From: Rhodanobacter ginsengisoli
Lineage (GTDB): Bacteria > Pseudomonadota > Gammaproteobacteria > Xanthomonadales > Rhodanobacteraceae
NCBI RefSeq assembly: GCF_042657065.1
Contig: NZ_JBHSNF010000001.1
Coordinates: forward strand, 744,001-808,000
Direction of reading: 5' to 3'
Length of the DNA stretch: 64,000 bases
The notes below the pieces were generated by a model. That model did not search any database. It saw only the letters and a program-made list of their open reading frames with translations, and was not told where the DNA came from. Within the stretch, counting starts at the first letter, position 1, and the number at the start of each line of letters is the position of its first letter. Below are positions 6,997 through 16,331 of the stretch, in pieces. The translations under genes were made by a program, and so were the position numbers.

Positions 6997-9660
6997 ATGC
7001 GTAAGTCTATTCTTGCAAAGTGCTGCCTGGCGGCGTTGGTCGGCGCCGGGCTCGCCGGTCCCGTCATGGCGGCTCCATTCCAGACGCCGGCGGTCTCCGA
7101 CACCGTGATTCCGGCGATGCCGTTGAACAAGGCTCTCAGTACCTTCGCGCAGCATGAACATCTGCAACTGGTCTATGTCTCGAAGATCGCGGACGACATG
7201 CGCACCCAGGGTGCACCCGCCGGCCTGTCACAGCAGGCGACCCTGCAACGGCTGCTCAAGGGCACCGGCCTGAAATACCGTTTCCTCAATGCCAAGACGG
7301 TGACGATCTATTCGGCGGATGATCCGCCGGCACCCGGCGCGTCCTCGTCGGAGAAGCCGGACAGCAAGCAGACGGTGAGCCTGCAGGCCGTCGTGGTCAC
7401 GACCGGCACGCACTCGTTCGATCGCACCGAGGCCACCTCGCTGTCGCCTATCGACGTGCTGACGCCGGAGGACCTGGTCGGTACCGGCGCCACGAATCTG
7501 GCCTCGGCGCTGCGCACGCTGCTGCCCTCGTTCAACTTCCCGCAGCCGTCGGTGACCGACGCCACCGATGCGATCCAGCCGGCGCAGCTGCGTGGCCTGG
7601 CGCCGGACCAGACGCTGGTGCTGATCAACGGCAAGCGGCAACACACCACCGCCATCGTCAACGTGAACGGTTCGCTGGGCCGTGGCTCCTCGCCGGTCGA
7701 CATCAATGCCATCCCGGTGAATGCGATCGACCACGTCGAGGTGCTGCGTGATGGCGCTGCGGCCCAGTACGGTTCGGACGCGATCGCGGGCGTGATCAAT
7801 ATCATCCTCAAGGGCGGCAGCCAGCATGGATCGGCCAGCATCACCGGCGGTCAGTTCACCAAGGGCGACGGCAGCACCTGGCAGGGCGGCGCCGACGGCG
7901 GCTTCGCCCTGGGCAAGAAGGGCTGGGTGCACCTGAGCTTCAACGCGATGCACCAGGACCCGACCAACCGCGCCGGCCCCGACAACCGCTACCCCGGGGA
8001 CCCGACCTTCGGCACCGTCACCTTCCACTACGGCCTGCCGCTGATCAAGGCCAGGCAGGGCGCGATCAACCTGCAATACGACCTGACGCCGAACGCGCAG
8101 ATCTACGCGTTCAGCCTCTTCAACAAGCGGGATGTCAGCGCCGGCGGCTTCTTCCGCTCGCTGTCCAGCTATTCCGGCAGCCATCCGGACGCCGCGGCGG
8201 TCTACCCGAATGGCTTCCTGCCCACCGAGAACAGCGCCATCCGCGACGACTCCGAGGTCGTGGGCGTGCGCGGCAAGGTGGCCGGGTGGGACTACGATTT
8301 CAGTGCCAACACCGGTGGCAACCACTGGAAGCTCAATACCAGCGATACGTACAACTATTCACTGGGTAGCGCCTCGCCCACCGGCTTCTACATCGGCACC
8401 CTGAGCGACCGGCAGAACCTGTACAACGCCGACTTCAACAGGGAGTTCAATCCCGCCATGCTGGAAAACCCGCTGACGGTGGCCTGGGGTCTGGAGTATC
8501 GCCACGAGAATTTCGAGATCAAGCACGGTGACGCGGCCTCCTTTGCCGGTGCCGGTGCCCAGGTGTACCCGGGCTACCAGCCGGGCGATGCCGGTTCGCA
8601 TTCGCGCAACAGCCACGCGATCTACGTCGACCTGGAAAGCGACCTGACCAGCAAGCTGTCCGCCGGACTGGCGGTCCGCAACGAGCACTACAGCGACTTT
8701 GGCGGGACCACCTCGGCGAAGCTGTCCGGCCGCTACGAGTTCAACCCGACGGTGGCACTGCGCGGTACGGTGTCCAACGGCTTTCGCGCACCCTCATTGC
8801 AGCAGGAGTACTACTCGAGCACGGCGATCAACTTCGTCGCCGATGGCAGCGGCAACCTGATCCCCTACACGATCCGCACGTTTCCGGTGGGCGACGCCGC
8901 CGCACAGGCGCTGGGTGCGCAGTCGTTGAAGCCCGAGAAATCGCGCAACTACAGCTTCGGCCTGGTGCTGACTCCGACCAGTGGCCTGTACACCACGCTC
9001 GATGTCTACCAGATCGACATCGACCATCGCATCGTCCTCAGCGGCAACCTGGTGGGCACGGCCGTGCAGGATTACCTCACGTCGGTCGGCATTCCGTTCG
9101 TCAGTGGCGGCCGCTTCTTCACCAATGCGGTCGATACGCGTACCCGAGGTGTCGACCTGGTCAGCACCTACCCGGTGGAACTGCAGAACTCGTCGCTGAA
9201 GTTCACCGGCGGCCTGAACTACAACAAGACCGACATCCGTGCGATTGCGGCGAATCCGCCACAGCTGGGACTGGCCGGGCTGACGTTGCCGATCATCGAC
9301 CGCGCCGAGGAAGGCCGCATCACCAGGGGCAGCCCGCGCACCAAGGCGTTCCTGGCTACCGACTGGCATGTGAGCAACTGGAACTTCCACGGTCAGGTCA
9401 CCCGCTACGGGCAATTCACCACGCTCGGCACGACGTCCAGCAGTGACCAGACCTACGGTGCGCGCTTCGTGCTCGATGCCTCGGTCAACTACAACTGGAA
9501 CGACTGGACTTTCACCCTCGGCGGCAACGACATCAACGACGCCTACCCGGAAAAGAGCAGCAGCGCCAACAACTACCACGGCATCCTTCCCTATAGCGGG
9601 TCCTCGCCGTTCGGCTTCAGCGGTGCTTACTACTACGGCACCGTGGCCTACCACTGGTAA
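6997..9660 (+). CDS. Signal-transducing TonB-dependent receptor (STN + plug + barrel)
   Basis: 887 residues from the ATG at 6997, preceded by AGGGGA. Order: signal peptide (1-26, ending VMAA), STN domain (about 30-110, with AMPLNKALSTFAQHEHL), plug domain (about 135-270, with LINGKRQH and VEVLRDGAAAQYGSDAIAGVINI), and a beta barrel ending in an aromatic residue (YHW). The STN domain is what the upstream FecR reads. FecA relatives import ferric citrate, but this plug type (INGKRxH, AQYGSDAIAG) also serves other ligands. The gamma-glutamyltranspeptidase gene immediately downstream hints at a peptide or gamma-glutamyl ligand (inference). Confidence 0.92.
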   Translation: MRKSILAKCCLAALVGAGLAGPVMAAPFQTPAVSDTVIPAMPLNKALSTFAQHEHLQLVYVSKIADDMRTQGAPAGLSQQATLQRLLKGTGLKYRFLNAKTVTIYSADDPPAPGASSSEKPDSKQTVSLQAVVVTTGTHSFDRTEATSLSPIDVLTPEDLVGTGATNLASALRTLLPSFNFPQPSVTDATDAIQPAQLRGLAPDQTLVLINGKRQHTTAIVNVNGSLGRGSSPVDINAIPVNAIDHVEVLRDGAAAQYGSDAIAGVINIILKGGSQHGSASITGGQFTKGDGSTWQGGADGGFALGKKGWVHLSFNAMHQDPTNRAGPDNRYPGDPTFGTVTFHYGLPLIKARQGAINLQYDLTPNAQIYAFSLFNKRDVSAGGFFRSLSSYSGSHPDAAAVYPNGFLPTENSAIRDDSEVVGVRGKVAGWDYDFSANTGGNHWKLNTSDTYNYSLGSASPTGFYIGTLSDRQNLYNADFNREFNPAMLENPLTVAWGLEYRHENFEIKHGDAASFAGAGAQVYPGYQPGDAGSHSRNSHAIYVDLESDLTSKLSAGLAVRNEHYSDFGGTTSAKLSGRYEFNPTVALRGTVSNGFRAPSLQQEYYSSTAINFVADGSGNLIPYTIRTFPVGDAAAQALGAQSLKPEKSRNYSFGLVLTPTSGLYTTLDVYQIDIDHRIVLSGNLVGTAVQDYLTSVGIPFVSGGRFFTNAVDTRTRGVDLVSTYPVELQNSSLKFTGGLNYNKTDIRAIAANPPQLGLAGLTLPIIDRAEEGRITRGSPRTKAFLATDWHVSNWNFHGQVTRYGQFTTLGTTSSSDQTYGARFVLDASVNYNWNDWTFTLGGNDINDAYPEKSSSANNYHGILPYSGSSPFGFSGAYYYGTVAYHW

Positions 9661-9683
9661 GGCAGTCCGGACACGACACGGTC

Positions 9684-9721
9684 GCGCACGGGGACGCCCG
9701 CATCAGGGCATCCCCGTGCGC
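9684..9721 (+). terminator. Hairpin after the transducing TBDR gene
   Basis: Arms GCGCACGGGGA at 9684-9694 and TCCCCGTGCGC at 9711-9721, with further imperfect pairing inside. It lies 24 bp past the receptor stop and 84 bp before the ggt start. No T-run follows, so it may attenuate rather than end transcription into ggt. Confidence 0.45.
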
Positions 9722-9804
9722 CGGGCGAATCCGCGTGCGCCTGAAATCCGCGCGTCGCGTTTCCGCCCTCTCTTCCCATTCCCCGCATTTACCGAGTGAC
9801 CATC

Positions 9805-11580
9805 ATGCGCAACGCATTCCCTGCATGGATGGCGATCGCCATCCTCGCCGCGACGCCCGCGGCGTGGGCGACCCAGCCATCGTCGGCCCAACGCAACATT
9901 CCCCGCCAAGCGCTCGACGCCACCGCCGCGCCCACCACGCTGGCCGCGCTGGCCAGGGCCAGGCCGGTCATCGCGAAACACGCCATGGTGGTTTCCGCGC
10001 AGCACCTGGCCACCCGGGCCGGGGTCGACATCCTCAGGCAGGGTGGCAATGCGGTGGATGCCGCGGTCGCCGTGGGCTACGCGCTGGCCGTGGTGCATCC
10101 GTGCTGCGGCAACATCGGCGGCGGCGGCTTCATGGTGGTGCACCTGGCCGGCGGCAAGAACCTGTTCCTGGACTTCCGCGAGAAGGCGCCGCTGAAAGCC
10201 AGCCCCACCATGTATCAGGATGCCAGCGGCAACGTGATCGCGGGCAAGAGCACCGGCAGCTACCTCGGGGTCGGCGTGCCCGGCACCGTGATGGGCCTGG
10301 ACGAGGCGCTGGAGAAGTACGGCAGCATGCCCCTGCGGCAGGTGATCGCGCCGGCGATCAAGCTGGCCCGCGACGGCTTCGTGCTGCAGCAGGGCGACGT
10401 CAACATCCTCAACGAGCGGGTCAAGGATTTCGCCCAACATCCCAATGTGGCGTCGACCTTCCTCGACCATGGCAAGCCGTATGCGGTGGGCGATCGGCTG
10501 CGGCAGCCGCAGCTGGCGCACACGCTGGCGCTGATCGGGCAAGGCGGCACCCAGGCGTTCTACCGGGGCAGCATCGCGCGCAAGGTGGTCGAGGCCAGCC
10601 AGGCGCATGGCGGCATCCTGTCGATGAAGGACTTTGCCGACTATTCGGTGGTGTGGGACACGCCGTTGACCTGCGACTACCGCGGCTACACCGTCGTCTC
10701 CGACCCGCCGCCCAGTTCCGGCGGCGCCACCATCTGCCAGATCCTGCAGATCCTCAAGCCGTATCCGCTGGCCCGCTGGGGCTACGGCTCGGTCGACAGC
10801 GTGCACTACATGGTCGAGGCCGAACGCCGCGCGTTCGCCGACCGCAACACCTACCTCGGTGATCCGGCCTTCGTGCACAACCCGATCGGCCAGCTGCTGT
10901 CGCCGGAGCACGTGGCCACGATGCGCGCCAGCATCAGCGCGGACAAGGCCACGCCGTCGTCCGGGGTCAAGGGCAGCCTGGGCGCGGTCGAGGGCACCAA
11001 CACCACCGATTACTCGGTCGTCGACGCGCATGGCAACGCCGTCGCGGTGACCTACACCATCAACTACCTGTTCGGCGTCGGCCGGATTGCCGGCGACACC
11101 GGCTTCTTCCTCAACAACGAGATGGACGATTTCACCTCCAAGCCCGGCGTGCCCAATTCGTTCGGCCTGGTGCAGGGGCGGATCAACCGGATCGAACCGG
11201 GCAAGCGTCCGCTCAGTTCGATGTCGCCGACCATCGTGCTGCGCGACGGCAAGCTGTTCATGGTGACCGGCAGTCCGGGCGGCTCCACCATCATCTCGAC
11301 CACGCTGGAGAGCTTCCTCAACGTGGCCGAGTTCGGCATGAACATGCAGCAGGCGGTGGACGCGCCGCGCCTGCACGAACAGTGGTTGCCCGATCAGGTG
11401 TTCGCCGAGCCCGGCCTGCTCACGCCCTCGGCGCAGCACAAGCTGGAAGCGATGGGACACCACTTCAAGGCGGTCAAGTCGTGGGGCGCGGACGAGGCGA
11501 TCCTGGTCGATCCGAAGACGCATCGGCTGGAAGGTGCCAACGATCGGCGGCGTCCCGCCGGACTCGCCGCCGGTTACTGA
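9805..11580 (+). CDS. ggt: Gamma-glutamyltranspeptidase, periplasmic
   Basis: 591 residues with a signal peptide (1-22, ending AAWA). The proenzyme cleaves itself; the catalytic threonine starting the small subunit is Thr400 in GTNTTDYSVVD. Conserved glycine-rich elements GGNAVDAAVAV and SPGGSTI are present, so it should be active. It hydrolyses or transfers gamma-glutamyl groups, for example from glutathione or gamma-glutamyl peptides, in the periplasm. The ATG at 9805 is preferred; a GTG three codons upstream is possible. It follows the sigma/FecR/TBDR cassette on the same strand, so it may process what that receptor imports (inference). A paralogue lies at 52962-54710. Confidence 0.93.
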   Translation: MRNAFPAWMAIAILAATPAAWATQPSSAQRNIPRQALDATAAPTTLAALARARPVIAKHAMVVSAQHLATRAGVDILRQGGNAVDAAVAVGYALAVVHPCCGNIGGGGFMVVHLAGGKNLFLDFREKAPLKASPTMYQDASGNVIAGKSTGSYLGVGVPGTVMGLDEALEKYGSMPLRQVIAPAIKLARDGFVLQQGDVNILNERVKDFAQHPNVASTFLDHGKPYAVGDRLRQPQLAHTLALIGQGGTQAFYRGSIARKVVEASQAHGGILSMKDFADYSVVWDTPLTCDYRGYTVVSDPPPSSGGATICQILQILKPYPLARWGYGSVDSVHYMVEAERRAFADRNTYLGDPAFVHNPIGQLLSPEHVATMRASISADKATPSSGVKGSLGAVEGTNTTDYSVVDAHGNAVAVTYTINYLFGVGRIAGDTGFFLNNEMDDFTSKPGVPNSFGLVQGRINRIEPGKRPLSSMSPTIVLRDGKLFMVTGSPGGSTIISTTLESFLNVAEFGMNMQQAVDAPRLHEQWLPDQVFAEPGLLTPSAQHKLEAMGHHFKAVKSWGADEAILVDPKTHRLEGANDRRRPAGLAAGY

Positions 11581-11644
11581 CGAGGGGCGACAGGCGCGGG
11601 TCAGGGTGAGCCTCGCCTGCGTGGCGTGCGCGTAGAAAAAAAAA

Positions 11645-11715
11645 GCGGGAGCGACTCCTGCCTCGACCCTTGTGGCCGGAGGGAAGCCGATCGCGGCTGC
11701 AGCCGCTCCCGCGAG
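11645..11715. repeat. REP-like inverted pair between ggt and GH13 genes
   Basis: GCGGGAGCGACT at 11645-11656 faces AGCCGCTCCCGC at 11701-11712. The right copy is itself a hairpin, CGCGGCTGCAGCCGC, matching the GGGAGCGGCT...AGCCGCGA style of REP sequences common in Xanthomonadales and pseudomonads. The pair lies between convergent stop codons and resembles a BIME-like doublet. It may also act as a bidirectional terminator. Confidence 0.6.
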
Positions 11716-11730
11716 GGAAAACCTGCCTGG

Positions 11731-13764
11731 CTATTGCGCCAGGATCGCGCCGTAGTGACCGTTCACCGCGACGCTGACCTGACCGTTCTGTACGGTATAG
11801 ACCGTGCCGGAAACAAGTTCCGTGAGCTGGCTCCCGTTGGCCACGCTGAGCTGCCAGACCGGCACCGTGATCGTGTGGGTCACCGAGTCGTTGTTGAGCG
11901 CCACCGCGATCCGGTTGGTCGCGTCGAAGCGGCCGTAGGAATACAACTTGTTGGTATCGTCGGTGAGCAGGGTCATGAACGAGCCGGTGCGCAGCGCCGG
12001 ATAGGCGTTGCGGATCGCGATCAGCTTCTGGGTGAGTGCGACGGCACTGTTGGTGATGCTGCCGACGGTCCAGTCGAAGGTGCGACGGTTGTCCGGATCG
12101 GCACCGCCCTGCATGCCGTATTCGTCGCCGTAGTAGATCGTCGGCGTGCCCACGTAGGTCATCTGGAAGAACAGTGCGAGATAGGTCTTCCAGATGTCGC
12201 CACCGGCGCGGCCGCCGAAACGGCTGATGTCATGGCTCGACAGGAAGTTGGACATCGCCTGCTGCACGTCGGTGGGATAGTTGGCCCGCGTGCCATGCAG
12301 CCAGCTGTCGAACTGCGAGGCGGGAATCGACGCGGCGTTGCCGCTGTAGTCCTTGCCGGTGATCCACTCCGAGACTGGCTGGGTGAAGCCGTCGTAGTTC
12401 ATCGCGCCGTCCCACTGCTTGCCGTCAGTGGTCCACGGGCCGGAGTTGCCCCAGAACTCGCCGAGGATGTCGGCGTTCGGGTTGACCGACTTCACCGCCG
12501 TGCGCAGCTCGGCCATGATCTGGTGGTTGGTGGCGTCGCTGCCGTTGCCGCCGCTGGCGTCGAGGTATTGCGCCGCATCCAGCCGCCAACCGTCGATGGA
12601 GTAGGGCGACTTCAGGTAGGTCTGCACCACCGAGGTGGAGGAGCCGTAGATGGCGTTGCGCACTGCCGAGCCGCTGGCGCCGTAGTCCAGCTTCGGCATC
12701 GACGAGAAGCCGAAGAAGGCCGAGTAGGTGTTGGGCCAGTTCTGGAAGGTGTAGTAGCCGTAGGTCGGGCTGGATTGCGACTCGTACGCACCGGTGATGC
12801 CGGTCCACCAGTTGTAGCGGTCGAACCACTTGTGCGTGTCGCCGGTGTGATTGAACACACCATCGAGCACCAGATAGCCCTTCGGTCCGTTGCCGGTGCT
12901 GTGGATGTCGCCGGCCAGCGTCTGCAGGGTGCTGTTGCTGCCGAACGCCGGGTCCACCGTCATGTAGTCCTCGGTGTCGTACTTGTGGTTGCTCGGCGAC
13001 AGGAAGATCGGGTTGAGGTAGATGATGTTCGCACCGAGGGTGTTCTTGATGTAGCCCAGCTTCTGGTCCACGCCGGCCAGGTCGCCGCCGAAGAACACGG
13101 CGGTGTTGCAGCCGCTGACGTTGGCATAGACGCTGGAACCCCAGGCATGCTTCTCGGTGGCGCAGCCGGAGTAGGTGTACTGGCCGTTGGTCACGTCGTT
13201 GGCGGTACTGCCGTTGTAGAAGCGGTCCGGAAAGATCTGGTACATCACGCCGTTCTTCATCCAGCCCGGTGTGGTGAAGCCGGGGATGATGAAGAAGTCG
13301 CCGCTGGACGGCTCGCTCGAGGTGGTGCCGGCGGCGTTGAGCCAAGCCGTCGAGGTGCCGTCGTGGATCTGGAAGCGGTAGTACTTCTCCGAGGCGCTGG
13401 CCGGGATCGTGCCTTTCCAGTAGTCGAACGTGCCGGTGGGATCGTTCGACGACCAGCTCATCGCCACGGTATGGAACGAGCTGGTGCCGCTGTCGTAGTA
13501 CTTGATCGTGGCGCTGGTGATGTCGCCCTTGAACGTGCGCAGGGTCAGCGTCACCGCCTGGCTGGCGGTGGGTTCGACGTGGTTGTCGTACAGCGGGCCC
13601 TGGTCATGGAACAGGCCGTTCCACTCCACGTTGTTGTCGTTGCTGGCCGCCTGCGCCGGGGTGGTCACGCCGCCGGCCGCCAGTGCGGCGCACAGGGCCA
13701 GCCATAGCGCGGTGCCGGAACGACGTGGTGTCTTCCCCTGAAACGGTATCCGTTGATTGAACAT
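11731..13764 (-). CDS. Secreted GH13 alpha-amylase / neopullulanase-like enzyme
   Basis: 677 residues from the ATG at 13764, which follows GGAGA. A signal peptide (about 1-35, ending PAQA) is followed by an N-terminal beta-sandwich (about 45-165) like that of neopullulanases and cyclomaltodextrinases, then the GH13 barrel. Catalytic residues are in place: nucleophile Asp396 (GWRLDAAQ), acid/base Glu436 (DILGEFWG) and transition-state Asp512 (SSHDIS). A C-terminal beta domain closes the protein. It should cut alpha-1,4 and perhaps alpha-1,6 bonds of starch oligomers outside the cytoplasm. It is the third gene of a minus-strand run with GH31 and GH13 genes, 139 bp after GH31. Confidence 0.9.
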   Translation of the reverse strand: MFNQRIPFQGKTPRRSGTALWLALCAALAAGGVTTPAQAASNDNNVEWNGLFHDQGPLYDNHVEPTASQAVTLTLRTFKGDITSATIKYYDSGTSSFHTVAMSWSSNDPTGTFDYWKGTIPASASEKYYRFQIHDGTSTAWLNAAGTTSSEPSSGDFFIIPGFTTPGWMKNGVMYQIFPDRFYNGSTANDVTNGQYTYSGCATEKHAWGSSVYANVSGCNTAVFFGGDLAGVDQKLGYIKNTLGANIIYLNPIFLSPSNHKYDTEDYMTVDPAFGSNSTLQTLAGDIHSTGNGPKGYLVLDGVFNHTGDTHKWFDRYNWWTGITGAYESQSSPTYGYYTFQNWPNTYSAFFGFSSMPKLDYGASGSAVRNAIYGSSTSVVQTYLKSPYSIDGWRLDAAQYLDASGGNGSDATNHQIMAELRTAVKSVNPNADILGEFWGNSGPWTTDGKQWDGAMNYDGFTQPVSEWITGKDYSGNAASIPASQFDSWLHGTRANYPTDVQQAMSNFLSSHDISRFGGRAGGDIWKTYLALFFQMTYVGTPTIYYGDEYGMQGGADPDNRRTFDWTVGSITNSAVALTQKLIAIRNAYPALRTGSFMTLLTDDTNKLYSYGRFDATNRIAVALNNDSVTHTITVPVWQLSVANGSQLTELVSGTVYTVQNGQVSVAVNGHYGAILAQ

Positions 13765-13903
13765 CGACTTTCTCTCCAGTGAGTGATCCATGCAGGCATG
13801 GATGCATCGGAAACCGTCGATGCAATCGCTGGTTCCCGGCAGCTGCCGGGACGACGGCGTCATCGCTGTTTCCCCTATGGGCGACGAAAGCGGATGCGCC
13901 GCT

Positions 13904-16285
13904 TCAGCGCCCCCATGTGAGCGCGATGTGCCGCGCCGTGGCCGCACTCACCCGGACATAGGTGACCGCGCCGAACCGATCGTTGCCCCTGGCCCAGCCT
14001 TCGCCGTCATGCTCGAGGGCAGCAAGGCTGTCGAAGAATTTCAGTGCGCCGTCGGCGGTGACCTTAGTTGCCGCCGTGCCGTGGATCTTCAGCAGATAGA
14101 ACCGCAACGCCGGCCTGAACGTGCCGCCGGCCTTGCCGATGTCGAACTGCACCGAGCGTGCCTGCCGCTGCACCGCCAGGGCCTGCATGAAACAGGCGCC
14201 GTGTTCGTAGCCGTAGGTGCTGCCGTCGTCGTCGTAGTAATCGAACGTGCTGCGGCGGGCGGCGGGGAATACCTCGACCTCGAGCTGGACCAGCGGCTTC
14301 TGCCCGACATAATCTTCCGGCGGTTGGGTCGGGATGATCGCGCCGTCGCGGATGAACAGCGGGATGTCGCTCCAGTGACTGCTGTCGACCGCCAGCCCGA
14401 CGCTCTGGCCGCCCTGGTAGACCTTGCCGCTGAACCAGTCGGTCCACTGTCCGGCCGGCAGGTAGACGTCCTTCCTGGTCTGGCCTTGCCGGACCACCGG
14501 CGAGACCAGCAGGTAATCGCCGAACAGCCAGCTGTCGGTGTCGTTGCGCACCTTCGGATCGTGCGGCCAGTCGAAGATCAGCGGCCGGACCAGGCCGACG
14601 CCATCGACGTGCCGACGGTATTCGTAGCTGTAGATGTACGGGATCAGCGCATAGCGCAGGCGGATCGCGTCGGTCGCGGCCTTCTCGGCGACCGGTCCGT
14701 ACACCCACGGCTGGCGCTTCTGGCCGAATGATCCATGCACGCGGAAGATCGGCGTGAACGCGCCGAACTCGATCCAGCGTGCGTAGTTCTCGGGGGTGGG
14801 CGTGCCGTCCTTGAAGCCGCCGCCGTCCATGCCCCACTGCATCGCGCCGACGTTGACCGCGCTGAGCATGCGTGCGCGCTGGCCGGCCATGCTGGGGAAG
14901 CCGGTGGGGATGTCGCCCGACCACATGCCGTAGGCATAGCGCTGCGCGCCGAGGTAGAACGTGCGGTTGATCGACCACACGCGCAGCGGCGAATATGCGC
15001 GCTGGCCGTCGTACAGCGCGCGTTCCATGTTGGTGAACTGGGTGTCGCTGCCGATGTCGTCGGCCTCGTCGTTCCACCAGCCGACCATACCGGTGTCGAA
15101 GGAGTGCTTGAGCTGGTCGTTGAAGAACCATGCGCGCACCGCGGGCTGGTCGAAATCCAGCTCGCGGATCGGCTTCTTCGAGAAATAGTCCGGCGCGACC
15201 TTGCTGGCCGGCGACCAGAAGCCGTGCGCGGTGGCGTAGCGTCCCTCGACCGTGTCCACGTGCACGCGCGGCTTCATGATGCCGGTGAGGTGCATGCCGC
15301 GCGCATCCAGCATTCGCTCCAGCCTGCCGTCCGGACCGTCGGGAAACTTACTGGTGTTCCAGCGGAACTCGCCCCAGTCCTCGCCCCACGCCTTCCAGTC
15401 GAAGTCGAGGGTGAAGTTGTCGATCGGGATGTGTTTGCTGCGGTAGGTGTCGACGGTCTGCAGCAGTTCCTTCTGGTCGATGCCCCACTGGCTGTTGGTG
15501 AAGCCCATCGCCCACTTCGGGAACAGCTGGGAGTGCCCGCTGACCTGTGCCACGCCGGTGAAGATCTGTGCCGGGGTGCCGGCGATCAGGTAGTAGTCGA
15601 GGTCCTTGCGCGAGGTGCCGGTCGCGCTGAGCGTATCGCCCTCCAGGTGGAACGCACCACCGATGGTGTCGATCAGCACGCCGTAACCGGCGGTGCTCCA
15701 GACCAGCGGCGCGCCCGCATGGCCCTGCTCGCCGGCAGTGATGACCTGCTTGCCCTGGCGCAGCATGCCGGCGCTGGCATCCTCGGTGGCGTTGTAACCA
15801 CCGATGCCGTAGAGCGCATCGCCGCGGGCGTGATCGAGCAGCAGACGGCCCCGTGCCAGGTCGGCCAGCTGACCCTGGGTCAGCAGCGTGCGGCCGTCGG
15901 CGTCGGACAATTGCAGCGTGCCGTCGTGGCGATGCCAGCGCAGCGTGGCCCGGCCGGTGCCCAGCGTGATCGCCTCGGCGTCATCGTCCACCTTCACATT
16001 GGCCAGTGGGGTCAGCGATGCCCTGGGGTCGATCACCAGCGACGGTGCCCCGGCCTTGCCGTCGGGCAGGTAGTGCACGCGCACCACGTTGGGCGCGATG
16101 AACGCCACCGTCAGGCGGCCGCCGTCCAGGGGCAGGTTCAGCGTGCCGTGATCGACGCTGGCGCCGGTCGGCGTGGTGGTACCCGCCTGTCCATGGGACA
16201 CGGCGGTGATCGGTACCGCGGCCATGCCGACACAAAGACTGATGGCGGCGGCGAGGCGGCGGGAAAGCATCGGGTTGGAGCGCAT
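13904..16285 (-). CDS. Secreted GH31 alpha-glucosidase-family enzyme
   Basis: 793 residues. The ATG at 16285 is preceded by GAGG at good spacing. A signal peptide lies at about 1-35. An N-terminal beta-sandwich precedes the barrel. The nucleophile is Asp406 in GWWNDEAD and the likely acid/base is Asp458 in WSGDIPTG. C-terminal beta domains follow, with a YDDDGSTYGYEHG motif. GH31 enzymes remove terminal alpha-glucose or alpha-xylose, or transfer glucosyl units; the position among GH13 genes points to maltodextrin. It lies 46 bp downstream of the GH13 gene at 16332-17921 and is probably co-transcribed with it. Confidence 0.9.
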   Translation of the reverse strand: MRSNPMLSRRLAAAISLCVGMAAVPITAVSHGQAGTTTPTGASVDHGTLNLPLDGGRLTVAFIAPNVVRVHYLPDGKAGAPSLVIDPRASLTPLANVKVDDDAEAITLGTGRATLRWHRHDGTLQLSDADGRTLLTQGQLADLARGRLLLDHARGDALYGIGGYNATEDASAGMLRQGKQVITAGEQGHAGAPLVWSTAGYGVLIDTIGGAFHLEGDTLSATGTSRKDLDYYLIAGTPAQIFTGVAQVSGHSQLFPKWAMGFTNSQWGIDQKELLQTVDTYRSKHIPIDNFTLDFDWKAWGEDWGEFRWNTSKFPDGPDGRLERMLDARGMHLTGIMKPRVHVDTVEGRYATAHGFWSPASKVAPDYFSKKPIRELDFDQPAVRAWFFNDQLKHSFDTGMVGWWNDEADDIGSDTQFTNMERALYDGQRAYSPLRVWSINRTFYLGAQRYAYGMWSGDIPTGFPSMAGQRARMLSAVNVGAMQWGMDGGGFKDGTPTPENYARWIEFGAFTPIFRVHGSFGQKRQPWVYGPVAEKAATDAIRLRYALIPYIYSYEYRRHVDGVGLVRPLIFDWPHDPKVRNDTDSWLFGDYLLVSPVVRQGQTRKDVYLPAGQWTDWFSGKVYQGGQSVGLAVDSSHWSDIPLFIRDGAIIPTQPPEDYVGQKPLVQLEVEVFPAARRSTFDYYDDDGSTYGYEHGACFMQALAVQRQARSVQFDIGKAGGTFRPALRFYLLKIHGTAATKVTADGALKFFDSLAALEHDGEGWARGNDRFGAVTYVRVSAATARHIALTWGR

Positions 16286-16331
16286 GGGCAAGCCTCGATC
16301 TGAAACGTGTGGGGACCCGGGCGACAGCGCG

